DNA of 64,000 nucleotides from Antedon mediterranea (GCF_964355755.1 NC_092672.1:31680501-31744500); one strand, 5' to 3'. Numbered from the stretch's first letter, positions 10,472 to 25,400 are shown. The notes: a model not told the origin generated them from the letters alone. Program-made: numbers and translations.

Positions 10472-13400
10472 CTGAAAATTACAACAAAATAATTAAATCA
10501 ATTAGTTGTATTTATTTTACTGGAAATTGTATATGAATAGTTACATAAACTCATTCATGCTTCATTCTCTTGTATTAGAGAGCTTTCGATTGCGATGACC
10601 TTTGACCTAGGTATATTGCGTTGTTGGGTCATTTTCTGTACAGAACAGAAATTTAGAAAACTCATCCCAGTCAATTCCTAGGTCTTAGGTCGTCAGAAAG
10701 TCGAAAGCTCCCTAATATCAATAAATATAATAAATGTGAAATAAATATGATTTCAAAACCCATCGTTCCTGTTTTGTTTGTTTATTGATATAATCATCAC
10801 AAAATAAAAATGTAATGCATGCTTTGAGAAAATATAGTGTGAAAATAAAATTTTAAAATAAGAGAAACAGAAAAGAAAATGACATTCCAAATATTAAACA
10901 CAAAAGAACAAAATTAGAAATTGAGTGTTTGATTTTTATTGTTTTATTCTTCAATTACCGCATTACCACGTTCAAAAACATGTTTTCGTCAGATCACCGA
11001 AGTTAAGCAACCACTGGGCCTGGTTAGAGCTTGGATGGGAGACCATCTGGAAATATCGGGTGCTGTATGGAACTGGGGTTCGGTTCCATTAGGCATTTGA
11101 AATCAGCATTGCTCACCAGCCAAAGGTGCTTTATACAGTCCTGGCTTAGTCATCATTCAGATGAATTTAAGACTAATTGACATTGTCGTTTACGACAGAA
11201 GTCAGCCATAAAAAAAAAATCTTCCAATTTATATGATTTTGGTTTGATGATCTGATTTTGATCAGACTTAATTTGAGAAATATTTATATCGTTATTAAAT
11301 ATTAAAAATATGCATGCAAAAAGAAACGAATTGACCAAAAATGAAAGAAAACTACATTCAAATTAATATTAGAAAATAAACTGAAAATAACAAAAATATT
11401 GATTCATTCGCATTCCAAATTTTTATCTCATCCAGAGTTCAAAGTTCATTCGGCATGTGCACCCATGCATGCTATTTCTACCTGATATATGTTTAAACGA
11501 CATCTTTTGTTGAGTTCGAACAATTTGGATATAAGTAGTAAACAATGCTGTGTAAAAATATAAATAGTAATATGAAACTACTGTACAAACACACCTCTAT
11601 TCAAGGGATACCTTTTTGGGACACCTCTATTCAAGGGACACCTTTTTTTTGGGACACTATCCCATTAAACAAACGAGAGACAATATAGGTTTAACCCTAT
11701 GGTCAATCCCTATCCAGAGGGGTTAATTTGTTGGGACCCAAATGTGTAGATATCGCTTTTAAACTACTGTAGTTTGTTGTTCTTCACCTTTTTCACAAGT
11801 TGGTCCAATCCACTGATCTACACATGAACACGATCCGTTTACTGCGTTACAAGCTGACGAATGTGCACAGTCACAGTTAAACACACAGTTTGGACCATAA
11901 CGTCCTTCAGGGCATTCTGAAAATTAACAATTGAAAGAAACATGTTTTATAGACAAAAATAATGTGTGAACATGCAAATAAGCGCCTTATTTAGCGCCGC
12001 TATACAAGTGTGCATTCTGAAAATAAAAAATTAAACAAAATTAATGTGTAGACATTCAAATAAGCGCCCTATTTAGTGCCGTTATACAAGTGTATAAAAC
12101 CATTTTTTGCCCAACTTTACTCATCAAAAACATGGAAGAAGACTGTCAAAATATAAAACTCTCGAAAATAGTTACCGTAGAACAAATAATTAGGCTCAGA
12201 TTATAGAAAATTTGAGTAGTTATTTTTTATACACTGACAACACCCGGCAGCCTCAAGAAAGCACTAGGCCCAATGACAACCACCATTTTACAGTATGAGA
12301 TGGGTACATAAAATATTGAATAACTCCTTCTTTTAACATACCTGTTAAACATCCTTGTCCAGTACGTCCTGATGGACAATCACACTGACCGGTCTCTGGA
12401 TGACATTGCGTACCATTTCCACAGTCACAGAAGAATTCACAATGGGCACCATAGAAATTTGGCGAACAGGCTGGAATTAAGGTAAAACATTGTCAGTCTT
12501 CTGGTTACCAACCTTACTGTTACTGCATATTATGCGTATGTACCAAACATATGCCTAATTTCCTTGACAGTTGCATGGTCTCAATAGCATTGTCAATACA
12601 AACATTGCCATTGCAAAGTAAACTAAAAAAGTTACATATAGTAATATTCATTGAAATAAAAATAAATTAATTTGAAGGGATCTGTCTAAAGAGTTTATAT
12701 CAACAATGCAGTATCAGAGCTTTCTTAAACTTTTCAAATCTACTTTTAGCAGTTGTACTATTATTTATTATTATGTGTCAAATAAATTTATTACAATTTT
12801 AAGAAACCTACTTTGTTCACAGCTTGGTCCTTGACGTCCTGGCGGGCATCGGCATTGGCCGGTTACTGGATCACATGATGCGCCATCAAAACATTCGCAC
12901 TGTTTGCTACAATAGAAGCCATAGAAGCCTTCTGGACATTCTACAATGCAAAAAAAACCCACAATTATAAACAAGCTAAAAAATAATATATTAATGTATA
13001 ATAGAATCCCTTTTTTTCTCCCTTTCAATGCCAAGATCTAGTTTAAGTAGGGCAGAAGTCCGGGATGACCGAGACACAAATGGTGCTGACCAGGGTTCAA
13101 TTAGACCGATCCCTGGTTGCGACGAGGGCGTATCCCCTTACTTTGGTTTGGATTTTTTTTGGCATGGTAGAAATCTCTTTTATCATATTAGTTTTATGTA
13201 CAGCGTTTAGAGGTTTCACAACATTAGGCGCTATATAAATCCAGGATATTATTATTATTAGAATGGAAAGTCCAAGCAATAGCATGCCTAGCTTCGAATA
13301 ACATACTATCAAAAGCTATGTTAATTTATTAATATTTATTCAGTGAAACATAAAAAGGGGGCACTGAGGAGAGACGAAAGCCGTTAAAGACTATCGCCAG

Positions 13401-16400
13401 AGCCTGTTTCTCCAACTCCAGACAAACAATTTAAGTAAAAAGAAAATAAAGAATTACAAAAATAGACTATGTACAATATTAAAATCAAATTTTTAACAAT
13501 AAATGTATGAATGAAAGACTTGTTGTTGACTTTGTTCTTATAGCTACTTAAATACCAAACTAAAGGTATAAAAATATAATGTAGAATGATCTTTAAAAAA
13601 AATCACAGTTTTATGGAAGAGAAAGTTTCACAGCATCAACACTAGAACGTTATGGTATTTAAGAATAAAACATATTTGTCGGAAGGAATCTTGATGTTTT
13701 GAGTCAATTTCGTTGTCTACTTACCATATTGACAAACATTGCCATAGTAACCATCACCGCACATACAGCAGCCTGTCATCTTGTCACATGATGCGCCATT
13801 TTGACATGGACACTCAAGTTCGCAGTTGAAACCGTACGTACCAGGAACACAACCTATCATAGAGAAAAAACAATTAAATAAGTTTGTTTTGTTTATATAT
13901 ATTTAGGCAAATTGCCAAGGATAACCATAAGCGCATTCTTTCACTATCCTTCTTAAAAGGTGGCAATCCTGACAAATATACACAAGATGCTCTTTGGCAG
14001 TGAAATTTTAATTTGTCATTTGTCAAAAATGACCCAGGACCCTTTAAATTGGTAGCCAAGCATCATAACCACCAAGCCACAACTCTGATTCTATAAGTTT
14101 ATGTACAATTATAACAACACTATCCTAAATAAACAGTATAATCATACTGTACTTTATAATTAAGGCGTCATCTACAAATTATTTCAGACCACAAATCAGC
14201 GTCCAGACGCGTTTTCTATTGTTTACCCAAAAACGCGTCTCAAAACCCGTCTGATTTGGCTGCGTCTAGACGCCAATATGCATGTTCGACTATGGCCCCG
14301 CCCCTATATACGGCTGACTGCACATTGTTATACTGTGTACTGGTGTTAAACGCGCTACATACAAGTGAATTCATTGAGAGCGTGATATTAAATTATTATT
14401 TACAACCGGCAGTAAGACAAACAAATCAGTACAAGTATACCCTTTAACCGCCGACAGAGTATACTGTAAAGCGCAAATTTTCGTTTCTATTTATTCGCGA
14501 CCTTTTATTTTTGCGATTTTATTTTTCTTGTGCTAAAGAGTGAATTTACCACATGCAAAAACGTTAAAGTTAACTTTTGGAACATGGAATCACTCAAACT
14601 ATTGACCTACAGTACAGAAAGAAAATACTGCAACTTTACCTACGAAGTAGCTTCGTAGGCTACGTTGTTGGCTTCGTAGGTTCCATTGTTTGGCTTCGTA
14701 ACCTCAATAAACAACTTTCAATGAGCTACGTTCTGAACTTCGTAGGGAGTTCGTAACCTAAATAAACAACCCTACGATGTTCTTAGTGAAGTAAGAAGGT
14801 GTGAAATTAATGTGTTAAATTTAACTGGCGGAGGACCAAGTTGTAAATATATAATATTTTTTAATCGTAATCGTTTCCCTCGTGCGTGTTTACCTAATCA
14901 ACGGCGAATATAAATATAAATTTCCCACGATGTAAACGTAGAGACACGCGATCCAACACAGGTGAACCTCAACGAACAAGCTAACTAATAAACATATTAT
15001 AGCGAATGTCCAGTCCATCCAGAACGATGCCGAGAAAAAAAGATCGTACACAATTCATTCTAAATATAGTATCAGAACGTTTTCAGTCGGTCGCTCAAAA
15101 AGACTGCCGACAGAAGACCGTAATAAATACAGACCTAGTTTTTTTGTCACATGGCATGAAACGCGATACTCTCTGGCGGCTGCCGCCTGACGACGATAAA
15201 ACAGTAATTAAGATCGTGTACCTGGATTTTGTGTCACATGACATGAAACATAATACTCTCTCTAGCTCTAAACTGCTCACATGTTTTCCCCCTCCAAATT
15301 CTGGTCGAGCCTTTTTCTTTACACATGTCGTAATCATTTTAAAAGGCCTATGTTAAATCTTAATATGGAATATATATTTATTTTTCATATCCTAGCCTAG
15401 GCCTAGGTGTCGTTGTTTTTATAATTCACTAACCCAAGGTAGGAGCGTTAAATAATTTATAGGCCTAGTGTAGGCCGCCGAAACTAGGCTAGCCTAGACT
15501 TTCTTTCTCTCTGCATGAGCTGAGGTCCACAGGCCCGATGTCGTCTCATCGGCTAATTTCCGTCCAAATTAGGATAACCTAGGCCTAGTCTCAGATTTGT
15601 TGGTTCTGTGAAATGATACCAATGTTGTTTCACCATACAAGCAATACAGACGGGTTTTAATCACTCAGACGCGTTTTCTATTGTTTTACCTACTAAACAG
15701 CGAAGACGGGTTTTAATCACACAGACGCGTCTTCGCCGCGATTGGGTAGCTCATGAATATTCATAATAGATCGTTAATGAGGTTCAGCATTGGACAGACG
15801 CGTCTGATGGGTTGCAAGTTTTCAGACGCGTCTCTGTGGTCTGAAATAATTTGTAGATGACGCCTAATAAGAAAAGTGGCACTGTAGGTTAGTGGTTGAC
15901 AGGCCAGGGTCCTTGGTTCAATTCCTGTCTTAGTTTACCACTGTACCGTAACCTTATATGAGACTTGGTTTAGAAAGCATAGGTTTCCAAAAATGGTTTT
16001 AAAAAACATTCATTTTGTGGAACTTTTGTCTAAAATATCGCTTTAAACTTTTAGTTATAAACAAGTCCCTTATAGGAATTTCAGTTTTCGTCGAGATCTA
16101 TGAGTGGAAAAAAAAAAAATTCATCTGATCTTACCTTCTTCGCAGGAGACACCAGTGAAGCCAAGACCACAATTACAGATACCACTCAAAGCATCCAACT
16201 GACCACCATTGAAACATTCTCGAGACATTTCGCAATTCACACCAAAATATCCTGGTGGGCACTCTATAAATTTTAATTAATATACATCAAATTAATTTAG
16301 AGAATCAACTGTTAGTTTGGAATTGGGCAAGCAGGCAGTTTGAAGAATTTGTTCTAGCATTGTTAGTAAAGCTTTGTCTACACTATCGAACTTTATGTGA

Positions 16401-19400
16401 TGTGCCAATATATGGACATGACGATGTCATATATACTACCACATTTGGGCACATCACACTTTTTTTGTCAAACTAGTTTGATAATGTATACAAAGCTTTA
16501 GTCTGATTCTAGAAGTTGTAGAGTTTTAGCGTTTTCAGTTTGTCGAAAATAATTTAAAAACTTTCTACCAACCTGTTTGACAGAATTCACCAAAGAAACC
16601 ACTCGGACATGAGCATTGACCTGACACAGGGTCACAAATTCCTTCATTCTGGCAGAAACACTTCTCATTACAATCGATTCCAAAAGAACCAGCTGGGCAA
16701 ACTACAAAAAGAGAAATTTTAATTTGGTTGTTAGAAATATTTATAGATAAATTAATTTAATTCTTGAAGTAGAGAATAATATTGAAGTGACTATTCAGCT
16801 GTTGAGTACAAAAGGAGTCATTCTTTGAACACTCAAAAAGCATGTGCAGAATGACTATTCGACTCAATAGATGTGTTTTTGCTGTCAATATCGAGTACAA
16901 AAGTAATTCTTTGAACACACAGAAAGTATATGCAGAATGACTATTAGACTCAACAGATGTGTTTTCGCTGTCAAGTACAAATTCATTCTTTGAACACACA
17001 AAAAGCATATGCAGAATGACCATTGGACTCAATAGCGGTGTTGTCGCTTTGTGCACGATGCAAAGAAGAAACTCCTGTACTCACGATTACTGCAGCTTGA
17101 TCCAATATAACCAGCGGGACAATCGCACGATCCGTCGTTTGGATTACATTGTGCGTTGTTTCGACATTCACATCTCTGGTGACAGTTTGGTCCGTAACGA
17201 CCTGGTGGGCAGACTGTGATCAAAACAAACAATATAACATTTTATTATTATTCATAATAATTATTTTTCATTCGAATACGACAAATCATTTTAGATACTG
17301 ATTTTGGATAAGTGTTTGCAGAATGTTTGTCTTACATTTTTCGCATTTCTTTCCTCGATAGCCTGGTTTACATTTGCATTCCCCATCCACTGGATCACAA
17401 TTTGTGTTTGGTCCACACAGACACAGCTCTTCACAATCCTGACCATACCTACCAGCGGGACAAGCTGAAAAGTCAAATTATGAACATGTCTATCAATGAA
17501 TGAAAAGCACTCGAGAATATTCTATCAAACTAGTTTGACAAAAACATTGTGATATGCCCCAATTTGGTAGTGATATGCTTAAATATGGTAGTGATATAAC
17601 ATCATCATGTCCATATATGGCCACATCACATTTTGTTGTCAAACTAGTTTGATAGTGTAAACAGAGCTTTAGGTTTTAGAAGAGATTTTCCAGTTTTCTG
17701 AACGTTCAGTATCAGTAAAGTCTACTACACTTGATATTACAATCCTGTGTTTACACAAAGTAATACTTACCCCTACTACACTGGAGTCCAGTGAACCCTG
17801 GAGGGCAGATGCATTCACCTGTCACATGGTTACATGGGGTGTTTAGGGTGCATTGGCAAAGGTTTTCACATGAGTCACCAAAATATCCCTCAACACAGGC
17901 TGGAAGAAAATAAATATAATGAGAATTTCTAGCTGGAGTGAGGTGTGAAGGGTCGCATTTGAAGGGGAATAAAGTCAATGGGTACAAAGGTTGACCAGAG
18001 GGAACTATGAAAGACAAGATTTCCAGCTTTAAATACATTAAAGAGAACTTTTTTACATATAAAAAACACGCATTTCATGTACAAAATCTATCGAAAAATA
18101 GAAAAATGATCTAACCTTTATCACAAGTGTAGCCTCTCCATCCAGGTGCACAATCGCATTCGCCAGTCTCGTGGTCACATTTAGCGCCATTTTGACAAAG
18201 ACATTTACGTTCGCAGTTCTCACCGAAATAGTTCTTTTGACAAGCTGTTAAATAACAAAAAAACCCACATATTTTAAATACATAGACATTGGTTAGTACA
18301 GCATTTAGTTTTATCATGGTTTAAGTCATAATTTCTAAATTTGAATCCCTACCTCATTTCTCCCACCCAATATTCTTGTACACTTACCGTCTTCACACCG
18401 ATTTCCGGTCCATCCTGGAGCACATTTACATGTCCCGTTAAATCGATCACATGACCCACCGTTCAAGCAGTCGCATTCCTGTGTACAGTGAGGTCCGAAA
18501 AAGCCAGCTTCACATCCTAAAAAAAAATGTTAAAAAATGTATTTTTCATGTCTTTTGAACAAAATACATTTACAAAAAACAGATTTTCCAAGAAACATAA
18601 ATATGTTTTTTAAAAACACAGTATTGTGAAGTAAATTCTTTTCTTTACTAGCAAAATAAAATTCACTTAATTAAAAAACACATCCTAAACACAATTTAAA
18701 AAAATTGTATTTTGTGTTTTTGGAAACGAAATATATTTACATAACAGATTTTAAGACATAAATATTTTTTTTTAAATAAGCCACAGTATCTGCATTATTT
18801 AAATTTCTTATCACAATGAAACAAGTAAATTCCTTTCTTTAATAGCAAATAACAATAAAATTGACTTTATAAAAAAAACATACTGAGTTCACAAGCACGA
18901 CCCATCCATCCAGGCATACAGTCACAGCTACCATCTTCTGGGTTGCAAATACCACCGTTCTGACAAATACAACGTTGTGTACACCCAACGCCGAAGTATC
19001 CCCTTATGCATGCTGGAGGAGAAAGAAAATGCAATTTTAAAAACACGAAAGTTACAATTTATTATAAAACAAAAAAATGTATCAATTGTGTATATAGTTA
19101 ATGTTTTTTCCCACTTTTTTTTCATTGTCTTTTAAAATATTAAAATACATTGTACGTAATAAATAAAATCAATATATTAACATCTAAGAAATAGTTAACA
19201 TTTTATTTATATTTTTTTGGTTTAAAATTGAATACAATACAATAAACGACTGTTTTCTTACATTTGGTACACGCATGTCCAATCCACCCAGCGGTACAAA
19301 GACACAGTCCAGTCACATGATCACAATCTGCTCCGTTGTTACAGTCGCATGCGCCGCGACAATCCTGTCCGAACCGGTCATCAGCACATTCTAGAAATGA

Positions 19401-22400
19401 ATATAATGTAAACAATTATTTCTCAACAGTATTTATTTTAACAATCAATTGATTTACAAATAACAACAACAAATAATTGTAGCTTGGTGGTTAACATGTT
19501 TGCCTTCTAATCCTAAGGTCTAGGGTTCAATCTTCAAACAGTGTCATGGTTAGTTAATAACCCAGTACCAATGTTGTAATTGAAACTTCCAAAGTCTCAA
19601 ATGAGACTTGGGGAGTTTATATCAAGCATGATGATTAACAACATGATGCTGAGCTCCGGAGATCAAAGGGTTTATCTGTGGCTGTGACACAATCAGTTCC
19701 ACGCTCCTTAACAAACACCACACACCACAGAAATAGTACAGTACGGTTGGTATTTGGTGCATCCAGACATAAGATCAAAGGACTGTTACGAATTCCTATC
19801 TTGGCAAGGCGAACTAAGTGTCCTGTTGGATTCCTTTAGTTTATCCATCAAATAATCGGCAAGTTACTTGCTGTTGGATGCATATGAAATAAAAATAAAA
19901 CTAAATAATGAAATGGTTACCTTGTAAACAGAGGTCACCAGTGAAACCAGGGGAACAGAGACACTCTCCATTGATAGGGTCACAGCGAGCACCGTTACCA
20001 CAGCGACATCTCTTCTGGCATTCATGTCCATAATAGCCATCTGGACAAGCTATACAAAAAAAAGTAATAACATTTTTACTGAGTTGTCTTTCCTAAAATT
20101 AATATTACACATATATAAAGCTACATCTACACTATCAAACTATACGTGGCAACAAAATTTGATATGCCCATATATGGACACGATGACATATCATATCACT
20201 ACCATGTTTGGGCACATCACACTTTTTTTTGTCAAAGTAGTTTGATAGTGTAGACAGAGCTAAGTGATTAATAGTTATCATTATTGTTTTTTTAAAAAAG
20301 AACAACACGTACGTTTGTCACAGATTTCTCCTCTCCATCCAGCGGAGCACGTACATCCTCCTCCTACGTGATCACACATGCCGTTATTCAAGCACGAGCA
20401 TTTGTTCTCGCAGAAACGACCATAAAATCCATTGTCGCAAACTGAGAAAAAAGACATTCATAAAATAACTTAGTAGAACTGTGTATGTTGATAAATTTAT
20501 TTACAATGATAATAAAATGATTGTCTATTTGATAACGTTAGAGAAGGCGGTCTCACCTTGTTGACACTGAGCTCCTTGCCATCCAGGTTCGCAGATACAT
20601 TCCCCAGTAACAGGGTCACACTCAGCGCTGTTGTGACATGCACACTTGGCCTCGCAACTAAAACCATAGTAACCGCCGGGACATGCTACAAAAAAATGAA
20701 ATAATATCAGTAAGTTATTTTCAGAAATGGCAGATGAACATTGTGTAACATCAGAGAGAGAAAATCTAGTCTATGTAGACCCGTTTGAGGAACTTGCCAA
20801 AGAATATCACAGGCTCTTATACCCAGAAGTGGAATACTCCAACATGGACCAATTTACAAGGTAAAAGAACCTTCCTCTACCGTTCTTTAAAACTCTGGAA
20901 TAACCTCCCAATTGATTTACGCCAACATTATTAATGAATTAAAAATATTTAAGATCAATTTTAGTATTTAAAGTAAGTATTTTTTTTTAAAATATGTATA
21001 TATTTTGCTTTAATTTTGTAGTTAAGTCACAAATCTGGACCTCATGGGAGACCAGTACTTATGTATTGAATGAGTTTTTTAGAATAAAGAAAGATATGAA
21101 AAATAGGGGAAAATGCAGGCCTACAATAAATTGGCAATATAGTGGTACACATTAAACTAGGTTTTAAAACGTTTAGGCGTTGTTATAGTCTGTCTGACAA
21201 CACTTACATTCGCCACATGTTGGTCCCTGCCATCCTGGCTGACAACGGCATTTTCCGGTTTCCTTATCGCAATCCGCATCATTCTTACATCGGCAACGGT
21301 GTCGACACATTGATCCGTACCAACCTTGCATACACTCTGAAATTGAAGTTTATCAGAACTCTAATTGACTAAAGGTTAACATCATATTGATGATATTAAT
21401 GAAAATATTTTTATTATGATACTAAAGCTCTGTCTACACTATCAAAATTTATGTGAAAAAACATGTGATGTGCCCATACAGTATATGGACACGATGATGT
21501 CATATCACTACCATATTTGGGCACACTACACATTTTTGTCAAACTAGTTCGATAGTGTAGACAAAGCTTAATGATTGTAAGGTGAACAGGATATGAATGA
21601 CAATGATGGTACTGATAATGATGATGATGATGTTGTTGATTATAAAGTTACCACAGGTGAATGAGGACATCAATGACAGTGATGATGAATATTTTGATGA
21701 TGATGATGATGATGCAAAAATGAGGTTGATTATGAAGATGAAAATAATTGTGAGGAGTATAAAGGCCTTTTAAAATGAATTAAAAAAAATACAGTGTATT
21801 GAAAATAATATTAAGAAATTCATCATCTTAATTATCTTCTCCTTTCATCTACTTTACCTTCAAGACATGTCTCCCCCTGGAATCCAAGTCTACACTGGCA
21901 CTCTCCCGTCGCCTTGTCACACTTACGATCGTCAGAGCATGAGCAGTCGCTGCGGCAACCGACTCCCCACAGACCATCTGGGCATTCTGTTACAAAATAA
22001 ACAACATTTATTACATAATAATTCGACAAAAAGACTACGATAAAGCATCAAATTAAATTGAAATATATTTTTTAAGCATATAACCGTAGACATAGTGAGC
22101 ATAAGTATTTTCTTGGAAACAAAATAATAGTTCCATACTGATCAATTTTTTCAAGATTAATTCTGTTAACAAAATGTCCACTAAATAGGGGTAGGCCACT
22201 GTTAAAACTAATATTTCTCTTTAGTATCTCAGAAAAGTGTCCCCTTAATAGGGACATGTCCCTTAAATAGAGGGTTGCATTGGATTTCCTGGCCACTAGT
22301 AGTAAGATATACATTGCAGATCAGTTTTATTGGTACAGTAGAACACAGCATATTGTCCCCTTAATAGAGGTGTCCCCTTAATAGAGGTTTAACCTGAATA

Positions 22401-25400
22401 GTGGTGTCCTTAAGTCCTTAATAATACCTGAATAGTGGTGTCCCTAAGTCCTTAATAATACCTGAATAGTGGTGTCCTTAAGTCCTTAATAATACCTGAA
22501 TAGTGGTGTCCCTAAGTCCTTAATAATAATAATACAGTATTAGTAATACGCTACCTTCCATACAGTCAGGTCCAGTTTTGCCAGCTTCACATGAACACTC
22601 TCCGTTGATTGAGTTGCACTCTCTCTCTCCGCAATGGCAGACATCTTCGCAGTTCTCGCCGTACCGTCCTGCGGGACACACTGGAAGAAAGGCAAAACAA
22701 GCATGGAGTCAGTTTAAAGATTTAGTTAAATAGTATATAAAGAATGTTTTTGAGTGCAATGGTACAAATATTTTTATGAGGTTATTTTCACATGACAGGA
22801 ATCTATTTAGGTATATTATATAATATATATAAGTCCAGATATAAGCTGACCCTGGATAGTATGCCATTGGTTTAATGTGTTTCTAAATTACCATAGTGCC
22901 AATAAAGTGAATTAATGTTTGTGAATGCAATGGTACAAATAATTTCATGAGTTAAAAGTGAAATTCTATTTTCACATGACAGGGAATCTATTTAGGTATT
23001 ATATAATATACATCCAGATATCAGCTGGCCACCCTGGAGTAAGATAGTGTACAATTGATTAATGTGTTTTATCGAAATGACCATAGTGCCTACAGCTGAT
23101 GGTCATTTAAGCTCTGTCTACACTATCAAACTAGTTTGAAAAAAAAAGGTGTGATGTGCCCAAATATGGTAGTTCTATGTCCAAATATGGTAGTGATATG
23201 ACATCATCATGTCCATATTTTTGTAAAAATTGGTAGTGTAGACAGATGATGATAATAATTGATGAGAATAACGATATTTTTAATGAGAGAGTTTATTATG
23301 ATGGCAGAACAATTCCAAAAAGACCATTTCTATTAGCAAAACAAATTAATTCAAATTAGGAATCATCTTTAAATTCCTAATAAAAAAATATTGCATAGAA
23401 ATTTGTTTTCATTAGGGACCTAATCACGATGTATTATAATATCAAGGTTGTAACTAAAACTCATAAATATTTATGAAATAAAATATGTAACAGAAAATAT
23501 CCGGCCTTCTCAGGCAAAATGGAAAAGAGCTGATGTCTAAATCGGTCATGCAATTCGATGCAATACTTTTTAATCAATTGAATATTTGCCATATTTTCAC
23601 TTTCATTATAATTTCAACCAATAATCATTTTAATCGAGAACAAAAAAATCAATATTTTTCATAAGATAGAAATATTACTGATTTTCAAATCATCTTTATG
23701 ATGCTCGATCTATTTAACTGCTATAAAAAAATAAGTGGGGTCATTATTAATGTTGTTACAAAAAAGTATATTATTTTTTAACAATAATTTGGTAAAAATA
23801 GTATTTTTCTACGTAAATGATGGATTGTTCTTTCAATTTATATATGTTTTCTTGAGAAAAACATTGAGTGAATGTAGAACAAAAAAGAAAAGAACTGCTG
23901 TCAAAATATAAGTGGGGTCATTATCATTGTTACAAAAATGTATATTATTTATAACAATAGAAATTTTAAACCCGGAGCTCCCCTTTAAGGCTTAATACAA
24001 GTATGCAAAATGTTATTAGTTTGACACTACAGGACTTACTATATAATATAATAATATTTTATCATTATTATTTCATAATTCAACAAATTCTTTGTTATAA
24101 ACAGTGTCAGTAATGGTAAACAATATATCATCCAATTATTAAAATTCTTTGATAAAATAGGCAAATCCATAATTCAAATCCAAAATAAAATTGATTTTTG
24201 ATATATGAATAAAACATTCAGTGACTTTGACCTTAACATGTATTCACACAGTGGATATGACTTAACATGTATTCACACAGTGATTTTGACCTTAACATGT
24301 ATTCACACAGTGATTTTGACCTTAACATGTATTCACACAGTGATTTTGGCCTTAACATGTATTCACACAGTGGATTTGACCTTAACATTTCACACAGTGA
24401 CTTTGGCCATAACATGTATTCACACAGTGACTTTGGCCTTAGCATGTATTCACATAGTGAATTCACCTTAACATGTATTCACACAGTGACTTGACCATAG
24501 CATGTATTCACCTAAAGCTCTGTCTACACTATCAAACTTTATGTGACAAAGAAATGTGATGTGCACATATGGGACATGATGATGTCATATCACTACTATA
24601 TTTGGAAAAATCACTTTTTAGTGTAGACAGAGCTTAAGGCAATAGGAAGTGGTCTCATATCAGAGGAGAGTCTAATTTGAAAGGTCTCTTATTTGATGAA
24701 AATTGTCATTAGGGCTAAAATTGATCATTTTTTTTATTTTTTAAATGCGGATTTTGTGTTATAAAATAATTTAGTAATAATAATGTAGTCTTGCTAAAAA
24801 AGTACCACCGTGGGCACAAATATTAATTTTAAAAATAGATGGAGCATGCATACGGTTTCAATTTAAAAAGTAATGATCTAAAAAAAGTATCAACCATGGA
24901 TGTGTGTTTCACGGTTGAATGTTAATTCCTTCGTCACATAATGCGCAAACCTTTGAGCGACTAACTTATGTTGACCCAGATAAAGTTCAAATTAACACTT
25001 ACTAAATGAGAGAGTGATGCCACGCATTGTGATGTATCACAGAAATTTATGATGAATTAACCCCTCACGCATATTTTTTTCACCTTATTTATCACGCATA
25101 GTTGTTAATGAGAAAATTGTATTATCTGTATACAATAAATATCATGGATGTAATTGTGCTGGATGGGGTCTCCTACCCATCTTAAAGTTGATATAAGCTG
25201 GTTCCAACACTACAGCAGCAACACAAGGACGTAATGCAACGCAAGTGATTTGATCAATCACAAGCAATGGATTATTTGAACAGTCGCTTGTGATTGGTCA
25301 ACTTGCTTATGTCCAAGGGTACGCGCATGCGCATAGCTGCGTGGAATGTTGTGAAAACATTGACATTGGATTTGACTTGCCTGCGCCACAACATGTTTGA

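Noticed and set aside
10955-11073. Functional 5S rRNA gene
   Set aside because: Ends are diverged and a non-5S body shared with another locus follows.
15006-15356. 116-codon ORF inside the Harbinger-like element as a host gene
   Set aside because: No recognisable domain, antisense frame equally open, and it lies within a transposon.
24205-24494. Repetitive ORFs with CIHTV or LCEYM periodicity
   Set aside because: They are translations of the 30 bp tandem array; unit length divisible by three keeps frames open.
24221-24511. CRISPR-like array
   Set aside because: Repeats are directly adjacent without unique spacers, and the genome is animal.
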